From: Babylonia areolata | Taxonomy: Eukaryota; Mollusca; Gastropoda; Neogastropoda; Buccinidae | Direction of reading: 5' to 3' | DNA: 64,000 bases | Assembly (NCBI RefSeq): GCF_041734735.1 | Contig: NC_134903.1 | Location: 3,817,143 to 3,881,142 of the forward strand | In this document: positions 47,355 through 60,239 of the stretch, one piece after another | Layout: each line of letters begins with the position of its first letter | Numbering within the stretch: position 1 is the stretch's first letter | Program-made: the position numbers and the translations under genes | The notes under the pieces: model-generated | Database searches by the model: none | The model's input: the letters and a program-made list of their open reading frames with translations, nothing else | Told to the model about the DNA's origin: nothing

Positions 47355-47650
47355 TAGCTGAGTGGTTAAAGCGTTGCACTTTCAATCTGATAGTCCTGGG
47401 TTCGAATGTCGGTAACGGCACCTGGTGGGAAAAGAGTGGAGATTTTTTCCGATCTCCCAGGTCATCATATGTGCAGACCTGCTAGTGCCTGAACCCCCTT
47501 CGTGTGTATACGGCAAGCAGAAGATCAAATACACATGTTAAAGATCCTGTAATTCATGTCAGCATTCCATGGGTTATGGAAACAAGAACATACCCAGCAT
47601 GCACTCCTCAGAAAACGGAGCATGGCTGCCTACATGGCGGGGGTAAATTA
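47355..47650 (+). mobile_element. SINE family C, 3'-truncated
   Basis: Head with atagctgagtggttaaagcg and B box cctgggttcgaatgtcgg, body to ggctgcctacatggcggggg. The final hairpin segment is missing. Confidence 0.88.
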
Positions 47651-48707
47651 ATACCTACTGTGTAAAAGGCTCAGCATGTGAAAGTGATGCCCACACCTCT
47701 CTTTCTGCCACTTTATTCTCTCTTGAGGGCACATAAAACCTGTGTCTGGAGTGGCACTGTCTTCATCTGTCTGCGGATGGGGGTGGTTTGGTCTGTGGGG
47801 TGTGCTCAGCAGCTGGAGGGTGGTGTCTTCTGCTGGTGGGCTCTGCAGTCATGAAATACTGGCTGGTACACCCATGGGGATACTTCTTTTAATGCTGTCG
47901 CAAATTGCATTCTATGGTCTCTTTTGCCTCTTAAAGGAGTGTCCTGTGCGTGCCTGCACCCATCGTGAACACAGCGCAGGCCTCCAAGGGTGGTGCAGGA
48001 TTGTTCCAAGGGCGGGTGGAGACAGTGCTTCTCTGGGTCCTCCCCAGCACCTACGGGTGTTTCTCTTTCTTCCCCTAGCTGAAGTCTAATGCTCTTTCAG
48101 TGGAGTCGGGGAACAAAATCAGAGTGAAGCATCTTTCCCACAAACACACCACCATGGATCAAAAGTCCAACACCTAACCCACTCTGCCTGTGTCCCTTCC
48201 CCCTCACCCCCCCCTCCCCTCTCAACCCCCCACCCCCCAAACCCCCTCCCCCACCTCAATCCCATGCTTGCTCAGAACGAAATCTACACCAACAGTTCCA
48301 TCAGTTATTCTGACGTATGATAATGTCATAGTTTGTACCCAGATCTCTCGTTTCTCGTCTGTACAAATCATGTATATGTATGATTTCTCTGCAAGGATGT
48401 ATGCAAGGATGTATGCATGCATATCTTTGCATTAAGTTCAAACAGCAATGTACGTATGCGAGTGTCGGTCGGCGACGATGCGTATGTGAAGGTGTACATG
48501 CCTGTTAAGACACACAGCACTGCATACGTGGATGAAGAGAACTGGTTGCCAGGTTATCAGCGGTGCCCGTATGGTCAGAAAGTACAGAGGAGAAGACAAC
48601 GACAATGACTACATGAGTGTGTGTATGTGATTATATGTCTGTGTACACAAGCATGCAGCAATATATATATATACACACACACAAAACATGCATGAAGTAA
48701 AAAAAAT
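47651..48707. other. Non-coding, no gene recognised
   Basis: A frame of 115 codons at 47742-48089 on the plus strand has no domain I recognise and normal-looking but unsupported composition. C-rich tract at 48200-48250, (TA)/(CA) at 48662-48682. A coding exon here cannot be excluded but is not supported. Confidence 0.4.
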
Positions 48708-48815
48708 CGTTCTTCTTCTTCTTCTGCATTCGTATGTGCACAAGTGGACATTTAAGTGTATGACCATTTTTACCCCGCCATGTAGGCAGCCATACTCCGC
48801 TTTCGGGGATGAAGT
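48708..48815 (-). mobile_element. SINE family C tail fragment
   Basis: Plus strand: (TTC)n, then aagtgtatgaccatttttac and catgtaggcagccatactcc. 5'-truncated copy. Confidence 0.85.
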
Positions 48816-49298
48816 AAAAAATGTTTTATCTCATTCCACCCTCCACACCAGCTCTGTTTGGGCACCAGTTTGTGACTCCCCCTCCCTAACTCATCAAACT
48901 GCTTTTTCAACCTTTCCGTTTTCAACAAGGGATGGGACATGACTCTTGATAAACTTCCTGACAACTTGCCGACAAATTTGGGGCACATCGAACATTTTCA
49001 GGCACTTTCTGCTGTTGCTGTTGTTGTTGTTGTTGTTGTTGTTGTTGCTGCGAAGTTTTGTTTAAGACCCCAGCTAGAAAGTGGGCCAGTGACTAAACAA
49101 ACTGTCCCAAGATGTATACAGTGCTCATCATCCTGATGCTAATGCTTGGAACGATGGCTGTAAAAACAGTGACAGGTGAGGCAATGCGTCATCGATCCAT
49201 GCCATGCCAAACGCCATTCCTTTAAGACACGACCATCATTCATACATTAATCTAACCCAGACAGTCAGGTCAGCAGTTGTCTCCTCTGCTGTTCACAT
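48816..49298. other. Non-coding; (TTG)n microsatellite
   Basis: (TTG)n at 49011-49050. Otherwise nothing recognised. It lies downstream of the ARRDC stop, so part may be ARRDC 3' UTR. Confidence 0.45.
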
Positions 49299-49620
49299 GG
49301 TCATGGCTAGACACGACTGGACACGACAATTATGGACATGACAGCTGCTGTTCACATGGTCATGGCTAGACACAACTGGACACGACAATTATGGACATGA
49401 CAGCTGCTGTTCACATGGTCATGGCTAGACACGACTGTCATTGGACACAACTGTCACTGGACACGACAATTATGGACATGACAGTCATGGACACGACTGT
49501 CACGGACACAACAATCATTGACATGACAATCACGGACAACGACTATCATGAACACAACAATCATGGAAATGACTGTCATGGACACGACTATCATGGACAA
49601 CGACTGTCACAAACACACAA
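49299..49620. repeat. Diverged tandem repeat, units of about 17-20 and 63 bp
   Basis: Repeats of ggacacgactgtcatggaca-like units. A larger 63-bp unit with gctgctgttcacatggtcat occurs about three times at 49285-49430. It lies within about 90 bp of the ARRDC stop codon, probably in the 3' UTR. Confidence 0.85.
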
Positions 49621-49707
49621 AACTGACAGGGTTAAAAACTCAAGGAAGAAAGTGACCAAAGGGCGGGGTCTTTCCGTCACGGGTGGCGCAGCGCTGCGCA
49701 GCGTGGT

Positions 49708-49856
49708 CTAGTTTCCGGACATGGTGGTTGGCTGGTGGCCCCAGTCGTAGTAAGGGTAGACGGGAGCGTAGTCCATGTTGCCCCGCGTGTGGTCGTTGTC
49801 CTCATCGTCCTTGATGTTCACCTTGCCAAAGACGCACTCATTGTAGGACGGGGGCG
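49708..49856 (-). CDS. ARRDC: ARRDC exon 7 (residues 374-422, with stop)
   Basis: Acceptor GTTGTTGCAG. Encodes [20 protein letters not shown] then [20 protein letters not shown], ending SGN and TAG (49710-49708). PPSY is the WW-domain ligand. The exon's 5' edge and part of its body are echoed at 49886-49960 and 50438-50508. Confidence 0.95.
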
Positions 49857-51509
49857 CTGCAACAACAGGCACACCAAAACAATCACTTGATGCTCACCTT
49901 TGCCAAAAACAGGCACACCAAAACAATCACTTGATGTTCACCTTGCCAAACACCACTGTTCTAAAAATAGATGGATAGCTCATTGGCCAGGAAAGCTGAA
50001 GCCAACTAGACGCCATAATGTTACATGTATCCGGCTGTCAGTGCATTGAGAAGTTGTCTGCTAACTGGTGGTAGTCTCTGGACTGTAACTATGTATCTTC
50101 GATGAAATCGTCTAATGCATGCCCCCACGACATGCCAAATGTTGTGTCTTGATTGATATTTGCCAATGGTTTATTTACCAAAGTTATTACAGGAAAACAG
50201 TGCAGTGACATGTAATGCAAATCTGCTGTGGAGGCACACATAGAAATGTCAACTTAACTCAACGCCGAGAGCAAGTGAAAGCTTGACGTAAAGCCAGCTG
50301 AGCGCTCGGCTACATATATGAAGTTACCGCTTCGCACTATACTGAATATATGTGTAGCAAAATGGCCGATTGAACACTTCCACTGGCTTCAGTTAGCACA
50401 GGGGCTCAAAGAAAGCATGCGCTATCCACCTATTTTTAGAGCAGTGGCCAAACACGCACTCGTTGTTGGATGGGGGCGCCGCAACTACAGGCACACTAAA
50501 ACAATCACAGTCAGTTTCTCAAGGAGGTGTCACTGAGTTCCGACAAAATCCAACGTACTTAGTCAGGCCTTGAGTGCATGCATATATAGTTGTATACCTA
50601 TCAGAGTGGATTTCTTCCGCAGAATTTCACCTGATGACATCACTTATGTTGCCAAGCTTTCTATTTCAGTACACCACGTGCATTTTCAATACAGCAATCT
50701 GTCAAAATTCCATTTCACCCCCCCCCCCTCCACCCTCCATCCTCAAAGTCCCATACTCACACAGGTTCGGAACACTGCTAGGAGAACTGGATCCGAACTG
50801 ATTCTGCCACGACACCTATTTGAACAAACAGTGTGTGTTTTCTATATCTTCTTCTTCTTCATTCGTGGGGTGCAACTCTCACGTTCACTTGTATGCACAC
50901 GAGTGGGCTTTTATGTGTATGACCGTTTTTACCCCCCACCATGTAGGCAGCCATGCTCCGTTTTCAGGGGTGTTTTCTATATAATAATCTTCATCCAAAT
51001 TCCCTTTCCCCTCCCCCCAACCCCCCCCCCCCCCCCCACCCCCCCCCCCACCCCACCCCCACACACACACACACAAACAAGTCCAATACTCACGCATGTC
51101 GGGCACACTGCCGGGCGGCATGACGGGGGCAGTGGGTTCCATTGCAGGCGGGGGGTAGGGCATGGCGCCGGCCCCTTCAGGTGGGGGGTACATGATGCCG
51201 GGGGGTGGGCCGTAGCCGGCCTGTGGGGGGGCGGGGAGGGGGCCGGGGGCGCGGGGTGGGTACATCTCCACCACCTGGCGTAGGGGGATGGTGCCGATGA
51301 TGATCTCCAGGGGCACCTCCAGATCCAGGGCCGGGCCGGACGGGTCCACGTTCAGCTGGTGGTCATGGCGATTATCATGAATATTATGGTGATAATGATG
51401 ATGATGATGATGATAATGATGATAGTGATCATGATGATGATGATGATGATATATGGGCCCGACGTTTCACGTTCAGGTGGTGGTCATGGTAATTATGATA
51501 ATTATGATA

Positions 51510-51543
<34 letters not shown>

Positions 51544-52388
51544 CAGTGATAATGATGATACATGGGCCCGACAGTCCATTTCAGCTGTTGGTTAGCGTCA
51601 TGGACTGATGCCTGGGAGGATGCGGGTTCGAATCCCAGAGGAGTTGGGTTTTTCAGCCCATGGCCGGCTCCTACCCAGATTTGAGTGTGCTGTGGGCTTA
51701 AATGAGGAGACTGGCACCACACAGTCGAGTGTCATCCACTTCAAGGATGCATCTTTGGGTGTGCTGCTCTAATTACCTGACCAACACTGCAAGTGTCTGT
51801 ATCTCTCAGGCCTAATTGACTCCGGGATATCATTATGACAGGAAGCGTAGAGAGTACAGCATTGTCACGCAGTCCCAAACCAAAATGGACCTCCATAGCA
51901 ACATCGACATTGTCATCCTCCTCCTCCTTCATCATCATCAATATAAACAAAACAGTCTTGAAGTCTGTGGCCTTTCATGCCCTGCTCTGTGCTTGGGGTG
52001 AGTCCTGTCAATGTCTTCAGTGTCGGCAGATTCATGGGGGGCTGTTGTTTGACGAACATGGTGGTGGTGTCCACTCTGGGAGGGACGCTCACTCAGTCTG
52101 GCTCCGAGACTGAGCCATTATTGTCGTTAGACAGTAGGGGGCTTAGTAGGTGGTGTCCTAAGTATGTTAAATCAGAACAGGCACCACTGAACACCACCGA
52201 AGTGACTCAGCAGCAGTGCAGGGTCTCCTCTGGTGTGTGGCCTCCTGAAACCTAACATCAATGGTTCCCTGCGGGCTGCCAACACTGGAACTGTGACAGA
52301 CGAACCCAGGTGTGGCCATGTATGGGGGAATGTAAATGAGCATCGTGGGAGTAATGCCACTGAAACGGTGCAGATGATGTGGCAGCAA

Positions 52389-52443
<55 letters not shown>

Positions 52444-52767
52444 GATGATGATACTGATGATGATATATGGGCGCAATGGGTCCACGTTCAGCTGGTGGTG
52501 ATGACAATGATAATCATAATGATGATAATAATAATGGGCCCGACGGTCTACACTGAGCTGGTGGTGATGATGATAACAATGACAATCATGATGTTGACAA
52601 TGATGATGATATACGGGCAATGTTCAGCTGGTGGTGATCATGATGATGATGATAATGATGTTAATGATAATAATGGGCCCAACAGGTCCACGTTCAGCTG
52701 GTGGTGGTGATGATCATGATGATGATTATGATAATAATATAATGATAATGGGCCTGTGGGGTCCATG

Positions 52768-52850
<83 letters not shown>

Positions 52851-52857
52851 GCGCGCG

Positions 52858-52925
<68 letters not shown>

Positions 52926-55900
52926 CACATGCACACATACACGCACACACACATCAATCCCCCTACACACAACCTACCACAAACATACACCACACTCCCC
53001 GACACACACCACCCACCACCACCCTCACCCCCACCCCACACACACACCCTTCCCCCCAAAGCCCCACACGCCCCCCCACACACCACCCCAACACAACACC
53101 CTCACCCACCCCCCACACACACCCTTCCCCCCCCAAAGCCCCACACGCCCCCCACACACCACCCCACACACCACCCTCACCCACCCCACACACACACCCT
53201 TCCCCCCAAAGCCCCACACGCCCCCCACACACCACCCCACACACCACCCCAACACAACACCCTCACCCACCCCCCACACACACCCTTCCCCCCAAAGCCC
53301 CACACGCCCCCCACACACCACCCCACACACCACCCTCACCCACCCCACACACACACCCTTCCCCCCAAAGCCCCACACGCCCCCCACACACCACCCCACA
53401 CACCACCCTCACCCACCCCACACACACACCCTTCCCCCCAAAGCCCCACACGCCCCACACACATCACCCCACACCACCTTCACCCATCCCACACACACAC
53501 CCTTCCAACAAAAGCCCCACACGCCCACCCACCTGCAGAATGTAGCGGATGTCGATGATGCTACAGCCCACCAGGTAGGAGGGGGGGAGGGGGGGCAGCA
53601 CAAACTGCTGGCCCTCCCAGGAGAACGACTGCCCCTCGTTGATGACGCCCTGGGTCACCTTCCCCACATCCTTGGAGGACGATCGGCTCTTGCTGGTGGC
53701 ATGGAACGTCGTGATCTGTCACACACACAGCCATGTGTTAATGATGATGATGATGATGATGATGGTGAGAATGATGATGATGATGATGATAATGATGATG
53801 GTGAGAATGATGATGATGATGATGATGATGATGGTGAGAATGATGATGATGATAATGATAATGATGATAATGATGCCCTGGGTCACCCTTGCCCACTTCC
53901 TTGCAGGACGATCAGCTCTTGGTGGTCAATGGATAAACAATAATTATACACACTTGTATCTTGCCTTGACGTGTGACCACAAATGACTAGGTGACTGGAG
54001 GCAGGGTAAAACCCAGAGTAATGCCTTGATGTGTCACCACAAATGACTGGGTGTGATTGGAGGCAGGGTAAAACCCAGAGTAATGCCTTGATGTGTGACC
54101 ACAAATGACTAGATGATTGGAGGCAGGGTAAAACCCAGAGTAATGCCTTGATGTGTGAGCACAAACGACTGGGTGACTGGAGGCCAGTCCAGAATGACCC
54201 CGGGGTAAAAACCAGCATGGAGTAGTTTGACACTGTTACACCCGACTTTCAACACAGCCGATAATTTCCTCTGTCAGAAACCAGCTTTCCTCTGACTCAC
54301 ATCACAGCAAGTCATCAAAGAATCAGTATCAGTATCAGTATCAGTATCAGTAGCTCAAGGAGGCGTCACTGCGTTCGGACAAATCCATATACGCTACACC
54401 ACATCTGCTAAGCAGAAGCCTGACCATCAGCGTAACCCAACGCACTTAGTCAGGCCTTGAGAAAAAAAGAAATGAAAATGAATAGAAAACAAACAAAAAA
54501 ATTAATAAAAAATAAAAAAGCAAAAAAATATTTAAATATATTAAGAAAAAGAAAAAAAAAGATTGAATGATAAAGAAGTAAATGAATAAATATGTTCAGA
54601 AAAAAAGAAAGAAAAAAAAAGAATCAGACTATATAAACACCCCCATATCCCTCCCTCCCACTGAAAATGGAGTGTGGCTGCCTAAATGTGATGGGGTAGA
54701 AAAAAGAAAAAAAAACAACCCAGTCATAAACATGAAGTCCAATGATGGATACAAGTAAACATGAACGCTGAACCTGAACGTTTAAAAGCGAACTGATCAC
54801 AGCCAAGCGCACTTCTACTTTCTGAAAACTCCCAAGATATCACAGTGAAGAATTAACCCTTTCACCGCCAGTCAATTCTGAGTACAAAATTTCCTTGTGG
54901 TATAAACACAGAAAAGACAGTGGCTAAGAATAGCTGGGAATTCCCCCTGCGATGTATAGAAAATATGGCCTATCCTACCACCGAACATTAAGAGCAGTAT
55001 GTTCACAGATAACAGACCAATGAATGGTCACCTTTCAGTGACATGGGTCCTCTACCACGCCTGTGCATAAATGCGAGCTTGGCAGTGAAAGGGTTAAAAG
55101 GATAAGGTTCAAGGTCCCATAACCCTTCATGGCCGTCGGAAGCATCCATCCAGTCACATACACTGTGTTCATGACTCGGCATAGAAAGGCAAGGCTGAAT
55201 CCTCTCAATCCATCATTTTTAACCATTCCCAACCCGAAGTCAGGTTCCCATTCACACCTGGGCGGAGTGAGGAAATGTGCAGTGAAGTACCTTTCCCCAG
55301 GACACAACACCAGGCCTCAAACCCTGATCACTGGTGAACACTGGATCAGAAGTCCAACGCCTGACTGAATCTTCCATGGCGCCCCTTAATCTCACAGTGA
55401 CGGGTGTCGTGGCCGAATGATTAGAGCACCAGATTCTCACTCAAGTGTCCTGTGTTCGATCCCAGTTTTGATGCACCTGATGGGTTAAGGGTTGAGATTT
55501 TTTATAATTCCCAGGTCAACATATCTGTAAATGCCTGAACCCCCTTCATGGTGTATACACAAGCAGAAGATCAAATACACACGTTTAAGATTCTGCAATA
55601 CTTGTCAGCATTCAGACGGTTACGGAAACAAGAACATAATACCAACAACCACAAGCTCAGAAGTGGAGTATGGCTGCCTATATGGCAGGGGAGGAAGGAG
55701 GCGGGGGGAAGGTAAAAATAGTCCTACACACAAAAGCCCACTCCCACATACGAGAGAACATGGAAGCTTCAGCCTGAAAACACAGCAGAAAAAGAAGAAT
55801 CTTGCAGTGAAAACGTACGGCCAAAAAAAAAAAAAAAAAACCTCTGCAGCACTCACCATGCTCAGTTCGACATAGGATCGGTCCATCTGCCGGTTGCTGT

Positions 55901-58186
55901 TGTTCTCGATGTCGGCGAAGAGGGCGATTGCCTCCCCTGGCACATAGCCGCGGCGCTCCAGGCGGAAGGTGGCCACGATAGGCCCTGAGGCGCAGCACAG
56001 ACAGCAGATCATCTTCTGGTTGTGGCCCTCCACCGGCATCTGGGGCAGTGTAGGGGTGTGTGTTGTATTGCACTGGCTTACTAGTACTTTGGTTGTGTTG
56101 TGTTGTGTTGTGTTGTGTGTTGTGGTGTGTTGTGTGTTGTGTGTGGTGTGGTGTGTGGTGTTGTGTGCTGTGTGGTGTGGTATGTGGTGTGTGTTGTGTG
56201 GTGTTGTGTGTTGTGTTGTGTGGTGTTGTGTTGTGTGGTGTTGTGTTTTGTGTTTTGTGTTGTGTGGTGTGGTGTGGTGTGGTGGTGTGTGGTGTTGTGT
56301 TGTGTTGGGTTGGGTTGGGTTGTGTTGGGTTGTGTTCGGTTGTGGTTGTTGTGTTGTGTTGGGTTTTGTTGTGTTGTGTTGGGTTGTACTGTACTGTACT
56401 GTACTGAGTTACTTTTTAGTCACAGCAGATTGAAGTGTGGTGGGGTGGGGTGGGGTGGGGTGTGGTGTGGGTGGAGTGGTGGGGTGTGGTGGCGTGGTGT
56501 GGTGTGGTGTAGGTGTGGTGGTGTGGTTTGGTGTGGTGGGGTGGTGGGGTGTGGTGGTGTGTGGTGTGGGTGTGGTGGTGGGGTGGTGTGGTGGGTGTGG
56601 TGGGGTGTGGAGTGGGGTGGTATGGCATGGTGTGGTGTGGTGTGGTGTGTTGTGGGTGGTGTGGTGTGGTGTGGTGTGGTGGGGTGGGGTGGGGTGGGGT
56701 GGGGTGGGGTGGGGTGGTATGGTGTGGGTGGGTTGGTGTGCTATGGTGTGGGTGGGTTGGTGTGGTATGGTGTGGTGGGGGGGAGGTGTGATGTGGTAGG
56801 GGGAGGTGGGGGGGGGTTGTGTTGTGTTGTGTTGTGTTGTGTTGTGTTGCTCTTTAGTCACAGCAGATTTCACTCACTGTTACCAATCTGTGCTTTATTT
56901 TCTTCACATAAGCAATTATGTAGAAAAAAAAACAACAAAAAACATCCATTTTGATAGGAAAACAAACACCGACAGTCAGAAAAAAATAATAATAAAGGTG
57001 GTGCTGCACTGTAGCGATACGCTCTCAATGGAGAGAGCAGCCGACATTTCACAGAGAGAAATCTGTTGTGACAAACAGTAACAAACACAAATCAGTCGAG
57101 TACAGTACAGTACAGTACAATACAGTACAATGCAATCCAATTCGACACAACACAAATTCATACAATACAATACGATCGAGTACAATACATTATAACACAA
57201 TGCAACATAATACATTAAAATACAACGCAATACAGCACAACACAACACATTCCATTACAACACAATACACAACACAACCTAAACCAACCAAACATAACCC
57301 AACACATCACAATACATTACATTACATTACAGCACAACACAACCCAACCCAACACATCACAACACATTACAGCACAGCACAGCACAGCACAGCACAGCAC
57401 AGCACAGCACAGCACAACACACTTATCACCTGCGCATTCTGGTCGGCGTTCAGGTCCAGAATGCTGATGACGGTGAAGGCTCGCTTGCACGTGTGGTCAA
57501 ACTTCCAGGGCTTGTCGATGATGCCTTTGACGGAGTAACGCACATAGCCATGGGCCCCCTCGAAGGACGAGGGCAGGTTGGGGGGCAGGATGAAACAGAA
57601 GGGGAATGTGTGACGTCCTCTAGGGAGCTTGGTCGTGTTGCTGCCCTGGTTCTGCCCTGAGGAGGTATATGAGCATATGTGTGTGTGGGGGGTCAGTATA
57701 TGTGCGTGGGGCTGGGACCCATTTTGGGGTCAAATGTCAATGTGGCCCAGAACCCCCGGTCCTTATACTACTACAGTGGTTAAGATGCTTATCCGCCAAC
57801 ACAGTGTCCGTTAGGGCCTGGGTTCGCTTCTTCTTTTTCTTCTTCGTTCGTTGGCTGCAAGTCTCATGTGCACTGAGTACACGAGTGGGCTTTTACGTGT
57901 ATGACCATTCTTACCCTACCACGTAGGCAGCCATACTCTGTTTTCGGGGGGGGGTCTGGCTTCAAGTCCTGGTCTTGCCCTCTGTCCCGAGTTTGACAGG
58001 AAAATCAAACTGAGCGCTCGTCATTCGGTCAGAACGTCGTATCAAGTTATGGTGCCCAGAGCCTCGCTGACCACTAAGGCCATCTCAAGGCGATCGCCAC
58101 GTTAGCATCTACTTCAGGTTCATTCGGACAGATGATAAACTGAGGTCGCAAATGCACACATAGTATACACACTCATACACCCACAT

Positions 58187-58246
<60 letters not shown>

Positions 58247-58301
58247 ACACACACACACACACACATACATAAAACACACACCCATCCACTCATCCCCACC
58301 C

Positions 58302-58359
<58 letters not shown>

Positions 58360-59986
58360 CTGCACTTCCACCCCACAGGGACTCACAGATGCCATAGAGG
58401 AGAACGTCCTGGTTGAAGTATGCCTCGCTGGCAGAGTAGTGACGAGTTTCTGTCCTCCGGTCTTTGCCTGACCCTGTCGAATGCTGCTCCGTCCAGTGCA
58501 CATAGGCCTTGCCTTCAAACCTCAGACGTACACCTGTGTCAAAACATCAACACCATCTATTAAAGATGTACACATAATAGCACCCCCGAAAACGGAGTAT
58601 GGCTGCCTACATGGCGGGGTAAAAACGGTCATACACGTAAAAGCCCACTCGTGTACATACGAGTGAACGTGGGAGTTGCAGCCCACGAATGCAGAAGAAG
58701 AAGGAAGAAGTACACATAATAGCAACAAGCTTCAGTGCACACAGGACTTGCCTTCAAACCTCAGACGTACACCTGTGTCAAAACAGCAACACCATCAATT
58801 AAAGACGTACACATTACAGCAACAAGCTCCAATTTTTCAAACCTCAGACGCACACTTGTGCACAAACCAAAACATCATCAACACCATCAATTAAAGACAT
58901 ACATGTAACAGCAACAAACTCCAGTGGAAATACACCTTGCCCACGGCTGTTGGCCCGAAAGCTTTTAGCTGGGCCAGTTTTCTCTGCTAAAAACAGTAAG
59001 ATGAAACTGGCACGGCTAAACACCCGCGCAGTACCCCACTGAGCTGAATGGGTACACCGCGCGAGCACAGACGGTAATGCCAAGCCGGCCTCTTGTGTGA
59101 ATGTGTGCCTTCATGTTTTACATTTATTTGCTTATTTATCATCATTGTTGTCTTTTTTATTCTTTTTTTTATTATTACTACTACCTTTTTATATTATAAT
59201 TATCATTTATGTATTTATTTATTTATGTAAGCTTATCTATTATTTATTCACTTTTCTCAAGGCCTGACTAAGCGCGTTGGGTTACGCTGCTGGTCAGGCA
59301 TCTGCTTGGCAGATGTGGTGTAGCGTATATGGATTTGTCCAAACGCAGTGACGCCTCCTTGAGCTACTGAAACTGAAACTGAAACGGCCTCTTGTCTGTG
59401 CTTCACACACACACGCACAGACTGAGGCGGTGATATCGCCTGTCAGATTGAGCTCGGTGCAGGGGCGGCAGGGACTTACACGTGACGGTACTCTTGAGAT
59501 AACTGCTAATTATTAATGTTACACTGCCCACACACACGAAAGATTAAACTGGCTACAATTCAACTGTGAGAAGGGAGCGATTCAAAATGAAACGTAAAAC
59601 ACACAAAACGTTGTTTTCTAAAACAGGCAAAAGTAAGAGAGAGATCAATGAAGAGTATAAATCCACTTCCTCTTCACATTGAGCACTTGAATAACGGAAG
59701 TTATCTGTTGGTAGAAAAGGTGTTTTTTTAATAAAATAAAATAAAAAACAAGCGAGTTTCAAGCACTTCTCACATTTCTCACATACATAAACAATTTCCA
59801 CGTATTGAGTACAACGTCAGGAAAAAGCAAACAATGAGATCCACACACACACACACACACACACATTCACTTAAGGACTATCGGACAAAGTAACATACAC
59901 ACACACTGTGTCACACACACACACACACACACTGTCACACACACACACACACTGTCACACACACACACACACTGTCACACACACTG

Positions 59987-60024
<38 letters not shown>

Positions 60025-60194
60025 TGTCACACACACACACACACACACACACTGTCACACACACACACACACACTGTCACATACCCACACACTGTCACAC
60101 ACACACACACACACACACACACTGTCACGCACGCACGCGCGCACACACACAAACACGCACACACACACACACACACACACTATGACACATGCAT

Positions 60195-60239
<45 letters not shown>

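Noticed and set aside
47742-48089. 115-codon plus-strand ORF
   Set aside because: No recognisable domain, no splice context and no second line of support.
56090-56850. Interstitial telomere-like repeat
   Set aside because: The units are TGTTG/TGTGG/GGGGT mixtures, not TTAGGG.
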